Shown here in pieces: positions 57,960 through 64,000 of a stretch of 64,000 nt of DNA. The position numbers and the translations under genes were made by a program. The DNA comes from Talinum fruticosum (taxonomy: Eukaryota; Streptophyta; Magnoliopsida; Caryophyllales; Talinaceae). Position 1 is the stretch's first letter. Each line of letters starts with the position of its first letter. The DNA is taken from positions 2,170,001 through 2,234,000 of the forward strand of contig JAITYX010000003.1 in assembly GCA_021018815.1 (NCBI GenBank), given 5' to 3'. Below the pieces are notes generated by a model that was not told the DNA's origin, ran no database searches, and saw only the letters and a list, made by a program, of their open reading frames with translations.

Positions 57960-59340
57960 TTAGTAATAAACTTCCAGTCAATACCGATTTCTAACATACC
58001 TTTCAAGAATTTTCATAAATCGTTCAAATGGGTATATCCATCAATAGAACACCGGACCACGTAAGCGCACTTCTATCACCAAATGGACCACTAGGTGCAC
58101 CATGATGTCAAAAAAGAAGGTGGAAAATACATCTTAAGTTGGCACAATGTAACCATAACTCCACTATTAAGATCATCCAATTTCTCTAAATCAAGGACTT
58201 TGTTACAAATGGCATTGAAGAAGAAGTCTTGTAATAGAATGTCTCACTTGTTTCGGCATTACCAATTGTATAGTCAACAATAGAAATTATTGCATCAAAT
58301 CATGACAATCATGAGATTTTAAACCAACCAATCTATAATAAGACATTGAAACAAGGTGGTTGATGTTTGAAACATATCCCTATGCCACTATAAGTTTCTT
58401 CAAGGTCTCACAAATTTTTTTAATTTATTTTTTGCTTCTACTGAGTGTATAGGAAGCCAGAGGCAAAATGGTTTTCTTCCCCTTTGGTTGTGGTGGTAAT
58501 TACTCATGTATTCCCATTTCACGCAAGTTGAGCATTGCTTTTTCTCGCTCTTGAGACTTTTCTGGAATGTTCAAAAGAGTGCTAATGAGACTTTTACAAA
58601 TGTTTTTTTCTAAATGTATCGCATTAAGGCTATGTCTCACATACAAATCTTTCCAATATGGAAGATTAAAAAATATTGATCTCTTTTTCTACACTCTCAT
58701 TTCCGATTGATGTTAGCATGGCTTCCCGAACCGCAAATGAATATCCTTTACTTGTTCATAAATTTGTTGACCTATTAATGGATTTGGAGCACATTCTATC
58801 TCGGCTCGACCATTGAACATTTTTTTTTCGCCGATAATGATGAGACAATGAAAGAAACGTTTGATGTCCGAGATAGGTCGTCTTCTTCATGTGCTTAAGC
58901 TAGCAAGAAGAAGTATCTTCTCCACAAACGGGGCACGGCTTATGCCCTTTGACGGTGTACCTGGACAAGTTTGCGTATGCAAGGAAGTCATTTATTGTTG
59001 TGAAGAACATAGCTCGCAACCTAAATTGCTCTTGATAGTATACATCAAAAACTAAAACCCCATCATCCCACAAAAGCCTTAAATCTTTAATAAGAGGCAC
59101 CAAATACACATCTCGTATCATTTCTTAGCCGTTTAGGGCTAGAAATCAACATAAACATCATGATGTACTTGCGCTTCATACACAACGAGGACGGTAGGTT
59201 GTAGATAACCAATTGAACTAGCCAAGTACTATGTTTGCTGGACATCACTGATTCTTCCCTTGGCCAACCACGTTAAGTGCTTCACATTATTTCTCTCCAT
59301 CGATGTTTTTCATTTTGTAGTAAACAAGTCTTTAAAAGCT
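57960..59340 (-). pseudogene. Third CACTA tnp2 transposase fragment
   Basis: On the minus strand the reading has NLPSSLCMKRKYIMMFMLIS (about 59,200-59,140), then VYLVPLIKDLRLLWDDGVLV and FTTINDFLAYANLSRYTVKG, then HKPCPVCGED, the tnp2/Transposase_21 core. After degraded sequence comes DUF4218, GPVFY-stop-WIYPFERFMKILERYVRN (about 58,062-57,993). The catalytic parts are therefore in order, but there are many stops and no CACTA termini or second gene nearby. It is distinct in sequence from the tnp2 at 3603-7305. It may belong to the element whose right end is at 55444, separated from it by the LINE. Confidence 0.85.
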
Positions 59341-59399
59341 TTGATAGTGGACTGGAGTTTGATGGACACTATTCAAGATTGCTCCCAATTGTACTACAA

Positions 59400-61343
59400 A
59401 TTTAATATATTAACAAGACACTTTTAGCGTTACACTAAAGGTAAAAGAGCATAATACTCTTACCCTTTCCCAGCTTTTTGGGAGCGGATGCTCCACACAT
59501 TTGGACTTGAGAATTTCTAGGATCCTAACGTAACATGGGGACTCTTTGAGTTGAGGCCGCGCCCGTAAGAAGCTGTAGAGATAAAGTTAATTTCCACACT
59601 AGAAATTTAATCATACAAGAGGGTAAATGGAGACTTACCAATTGTGTCATGATTCGTCCCAAATATTGAACATCTGGACAAATAATCCATATCCAAGAAC
59701 TTAGTATAGAGATACCCAATGGTTATTTCTTCTTGTTCCTCTTGAGTTATGGAGAGGAAATAGAACATTGTCCATGGTGATCTTGGGGAACAAAATGAGG
59801 CCACATATTATATCGAATCATGGCGTAACCCGTTTACCAAGGTACCAACAGAAGCTAAATGGACCCCCAAACAAGATTCGCTTTTCACTCAACTCCCATG
59901 CTACGCCAAGGCATGGAAGAAGCCGAGTTTGAGTCCAAGAGTGAAAATTGGCCAACACACACAGGACCTATGAGAAGATAAGCTGGAACTAGCAAAATTG
60001 GGTAGCAAAGCGGCACCGGCCACACCACGACCTTGCCTATAGGCCTTAGGTTGGGGAGGAAAATTGGGTTGAAAGTAGAAATTATTTTGGGCCATTCTAG
60101 CTCAAAATATAACACATGAAAGCGACATACTCGTGGCCATATTATTGAGGCTAGACCTTGAAGAGGCAATCTCTTGAGCTTTTCGTTATTGAAGGTGGAC
60201 TTTAGCCTTTGCCACCGACGCCGGAAATGAAGGATGGTTTCTTGAACTAGGTGATAATTGGGGAAAATACTCATACAACCATGGTTTCAAATTCACAATG
60301 AAGTAAGATCCCTATCCATGCAAGATAATATATTTAAGAGATTAAAAGAAGGACGAGCATATCTCGATAACTCCGCCACAAACCGCACAAGGGCATGTAA
60401 TTAAGCATTTCTTTTCGGTCGTTGTGTGCCTAGCCCAAAGACATAAACCCCTTAAGAGCCAAGTATAGACAGGAACACCCAAATTGAGGTCCTTAATCTT
60501 GTTTAAATCCAACGAGTTCATCGAATAGTGGATGTGTACCTTGGAAGCTTGGTCCGAAAAGATGGACGTGCTTAGCATGAGGGCAAGCACTATTCAGCCT
60601 TCATTGTTGTGGAGTGTGTTGAGCCTACAACTCAATATTTTTAAAGGCCTTGAAAAGAAGGGAGTGTTTAAAATAGTTGGCTCGAGGAAACCAGCTAGCT
60701 ACAGGACCGAAAAGGTGATGCAAATAATCATGATTTTTGTATAAATCCTGGTCCTAAACTATGGGTTCCCCCGAGAAGCCTAAGCCTCGAAAGAATGGCA
60801 AAGTCCAGAGGTGTGTTAGTCATTTCCCAAAGTAGAGATAAAAAGTGTTTGTGGTGTCCTAAAACCACTTACTAATGGTTCGCTTAGGGTCACACTCTTT
60901 TCGGTCACACAAATGATTCAAAGTAATAAAGAGAGAGCCAAACCCATCACTATTTATGATTTTCTCCAATGGGTAGTTCCGCTCTTTGAAGGTTCCGATG
61001 AATTTACCAATGGGACCGCTACTCCGAATGATGCCCTTCTACAAAATGGAAACCCAACAAGATTTTTAGTTAAAAATACCATTTCAAACATATAAAAGAA
61101 GAAACTCAAGCCAATAAGCTTATCGAGGTAGAGATGGTGGAGATGAGACATGGCTCTCGGCCTCCACCAAGAGGTCGTTACAGCTCCACTCATGATGAGG
61201 ATGACACTCCCGCTCCAAAATGTTGTCATGGATGAGACACTCGACTCTTGTTCACCTAAAGGGGTGGACTCACCTTCTAGACATATTTTTGAAGAAGTTG
61301 TGTAAGAAAACAAAGCTAGTTTTCTCAAGACAAGTATGAGCAA
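59400..61343 (-). other. Unrecognised, weakly protein-like minus-strand region
   Basis: Several minus-strand frames look mildly protein-like, and some join by shifts. One stretch near 60,275 reads HPWLYEYFPQL, a motif that recalls the plant mobile domain (PF10536) found in some MULEs and gypsy elements. Others, such as ITQEEQEEITIGYLYTKFLD (about 59,750-59,690), match nothing I know. A TATA-like box on the same strand at 61420-61431 could serve as promoter. I cannot name a family. Confidence 0.25.
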
Positions 61344-61419
61344 GTTAGAACAAAGTTAGAGCAAGCAAGAAGAAACAAAGAGAGGATTAAGTGAAGTGTG
61401 CAAAATAAACACACCAAGT

Positions 61420-61431
61420 CCCCTTTTTATA
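61420..61431 (-). promoter_or_regulatory. Candidate TATA box on the minus strand
   Basis: The minus strand reads CCTATAAAAAGGGGACTTGG, a strong plant TATA match. It precedes the weakly coding minus-strand region by about 80-100 bp. No independent support. Confidence 0.35.
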
Positions 61432-62782
61432 GGCACATTCGGCCAGCCTTGACAAGAACATAAGACAAAATGCAAAAAGCAAGAGGTGACCAAGCATGGA
61501 AGCAAGGAGCATGTGTCTGAGACAAGGCCCGCCCAAAGGTTGGCCGAGCATCGGCCACAAGGCTTGATCGAGCATCGGCTCGGTGGCAACCTTGCAGTAT
61601 ATCCGGGGGCTAAGTTGGTGAAGTCCCATCAAGCGTGACAAGTGGTCTCTTGGAGCATTATGCATACAAGTGGATCTTTGGACCTATAATTTCAACTTTA
61701 TCGGATGTAATCTCTAGTCTACTTTCGACTTAATTATTCAGGTAAAACACCGAACTTTCGTGAATACAATTAACCACTAACGAGTATACTAGTACAACAA
61801 GATTATTGAGCGAAGCTTCAAATTAAGAGATAATCAAAGCTTCAAGCAAAACCACCGAGCTTCAAGACTTTTTTCAAGCCATGCTTAGGATCATTTTTGA
61901 TGGACTTTAGAACACCCAAATCGCGATCAAGTCCAGACCTCCTGTTTCGGAGTTCAAGTTAAACAAAAACAAATTCTTGACACTGGAAATCAATCGACAT
62001 TTGAAACAATGCTTAAAAGTAAGATAAGTATCATTTAGTGTCTACTTTAACCCTCCATCTTTGAAACTTGGTCAAAATAGGGCTAACTATAGACATCGAA
62101 AACATGTCACTCTTATCTCTTTTATTTCTATTAAGCTTGATGATGAAATCCCACCCTGTTTGCTCATGTGGATCACGGTTGGAGTCCGATTGGCATGATA
62201 AAAGCCAGTAAACCATAAAAACCCCTTAGGCACCCAAAATCAGCTTTCTTTACTTTGAACCAACTCACAAACCCATTTTGTTTCGGTCGGTCCAAACTTG
62301 GGTCAATGCTCCAGGTAAAAGTTTGGCCAAGCACCGCGTATCATGCATTGTCTGCTCACTAAACGCAGTGTTTCGTCTTCAACATCCCACGTAACATAGA
62401 GCTCAACTTGTCCATACGACGTTGTGTTGGCTCGCGCCGTGCTTCAGGGAATGTTTGCCAAAGCGCTGCATTTTGTTCTAAGTGTCTAACCGAGACATGG
62501 AATCCAACCGCACCAAACGACATCATACAAAGCCGGCACTAGCGCTTCAAAGGATTTTTCGCTAAAGTGATACGTTTTGCTCCGGAGACCAATTGAAACA
62601 CGGAAGGACTATTTTGCCAAACAACGCCATTTTGAGGCCAGCGCTGCAATCCTCGGCCATTCCTAGGGGATGTCATGTCTAAGCCGATTATATCCCGTTT
62701 TTTAAAATTTTCTGGCCGGTTTAATTCTACATTTTGGACAACTACTTGTGAGCACTTTAGGTCATTTTTGTGACTCGCCATT
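61432..62782. other. Non-coding DNA, possibly retroelement UTR or LTR
   Basis: No domain or clear element terminus is visible. GC content is higher than in the AT-rich spacers, with motifs such as GGCCGAGCATCGGC. It leads directly into the TATA-bearing block at 62783, so it may be the U3 part of an LTR. Confidence 0.35.
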
Positions 62783-62800
62783 TCTCTATAAATATAGAGA
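62783..62800 (+). promoter_or_regulatory. Candidate TATA box of an LTR-like sequence
   Basis: TCTCTATAAATATAGAGA contains TATAAATA within a near-palindrome. It is followed about 30 bp on by TTTAGAGGATGGCC and later by the repeat shared with 1-570. It probably drives transcription of the LTR-like element rightward. Inference from sequence. Confidence 0.45.
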
Positions 62801-63445
62801 TTTAGTCCTCATTTAGAGGATGGCCATTCCCATGCGTTATGTTGCCGCATTTTAACCCTAAAAGTCGTAAAGTCGATACACTCGCTGAATTTAGGCTAAG
62901 AGCTACTTAATGTTATTCGGTATTCTCGATCTCTTAGCTCATTTTCAGCGAATCGTTACTCCACTAAACACTCTCATCATTTCTCTACACTACCATACAT
63001 CATAGTACCTCCATAAACTTCATAAAAATCCACTTTTAGTATTTATTGATCCACTCTCACGCTTCCAGATTCGGTTCGAGATTAAGATCAAAAGGTGGGA
63101 CAACCGGAGGGTGTTCAAGTCCTTTATGGCCTTTAACAGTTTGTTTAAATTATTGCATTTTATCGCTTTCTGTATTGTGGATATAATGATGTAATTTTTT
63201 AAATTTCTCCCCACCCGCTATAATTTATTTTTATTGCTTGTTTTTTCGCTTTCCTTTACTACTTTCCTTTATTGCTTTCTTAGTTGCTTTTACCGCTTTC
63301 TTATCATTTTTGGTTCATTTAAATTCCCATACTCGTATGTTGTATGCTTGTTTGAAACACATTTTTGTAACTCACAACTCAAATTATTAAAGGTCGTCTC
63401 GTTGACCGGCGGAATGGAAGCGATTATCCCTACATTTCTTACGTT
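62801..63445 (+). other. LTR-like sequence downstream of the TATA box
   Basis: This is the stretch between the candidate promoter and the repeat shared with the left edge. Short frames are not convincing. By position it could be the R/U5 part of the LTR. Confidence 0.35.
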
Positions 63446-64000
63446 CGCCCCTGCAGCCTAGATTCTCGGCTCTAGACAGATGGAGTCAACTTTTAAACCT
63501 TTTTCAAGCTTAGTCTTCCAATACTATGATTGAAAGAGTCTTCTTTTTATTTTTTAGTTTTATTCCTAAAACTAACCTGTGACTCTCCTTTTCCATTTTA
63601 TTTGTCGTAAAAGTGCACCTCGACATTTCGATTTAAAGTGGTGAAAAATAAATTTTATTTCTGATATCTCGATCATGGACCAAGACCGATCCTTCGGATA
63701 CGGCCATGGTTCGCGTCAAGCACCCGCTTAGCGCTGGCTCTCACCGATGTCGGCTAGTGCCGGGCTTGGTTTTGATCCAAGCTAGTGTTTTCACAATGTT
63801 TTGGCCCAAAAGCCTTGCGGCAGGATTGAATTTAAATTTTTGTCATCTTCCTAAATCATAAAATAATAGCGAGACTTCTAAATTCATTTCTGAAATAAGA
63901 ATAATAAAATTATCAATCACTATTCTACTTAAATCGTTTTAAATTGAATTATGACAATCGAAATCTCAATAAGAGGTGCATCCCCATTTCTAATAACCTT
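63446..64000 (+). repeat. Diverged LTR/leader-like repeat, right-edge copy
   Basis: It aligns with 1-561 over its whole length in the same orientation (see the left-edge entry). The end of the window cuts it. Confidence 0.5.

Overview
The window is plant nuclear DNA, almost certainly intergenic heterochromatin of an angiosperm. It is AT-rich and carries angiosperm-type transposons: CACTA/En-Spm with tnp2, a Mutator-like element (MULE) with a MuDR/SWIM transposase, a Helitron, SIRE-type Ty1/copia, a chromovirus Ty3/gypsy and plant L1-type LINEs. I found no convincing single-copy host gene, rRNA, tRNA or CRISPR array. Nearly every coding region belongs to a transposable element and most carry stops or frameshifts. 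I cannot name the species.

Layout. 1-570: diverged copy of an LTR/leader-like repeat seen again at 63446-64000. 679-8925: a short duplicated sequence split by a CACTA element (855-8805, TSD TAA) with tnp2 and a Transposase_24-type gene on the minus strand. The same duplicated sequence stands uninterrupted at 11244-11545, so the pre-insertion site is visible. 8926-11243: AT-rich, no gene seen. 11580-45685: remains of a minus-strand chromovirus, with gag and a PBS at the low-coordinate end and an LTR start, PPT and pol at the high-coordinate end.

The centre is a four-level nest. The chromovirus LTR is split by a LINE (about 13.0-40.82 kb). The LINE is split twice: by a Helitron (16101-20963), which itself holds a SIRE-type solo LTR (16221-17979, TSD TGATT), and by a MULE (24075-40285, TSD TTTAGTAAG), which itself holds a full-length SIRE copia (27452-38209, TSD TTAAG). 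Exact TSDs, TIRs and host joins allow the insertion order to be read.

45686-47114: a second, 5'-truncated copy of the same LINE family. 47115-55444: CACTA-type termini around a minus-strand Transposase_24/Ulp1-type gene that is split by a solo LTR (50012-52956, TSD GATGT). The two ends do not share a TSD, so the element may be chimeric. 55445-57930: a LINE of another family on the minus strand. 57960-59340: a third, decayed tnp2 fragment. 59400-62760: unrecognised, possibly a retroelement. 62783-64000: a TATA-bearing LTR-like sequence.

The most interesting points are the intact-boundary nest, the paralogous empty site of the first CACTA, the chromovirus LTR with internal sequence on both sides, the SIRE third ORF with its own TATA-like promoter, the antisense GRF zinc-finger ORF inside the MULE, and a motif-specific pattern of mismatches in the SIRE LTR pair that may be a sequencing artefact.
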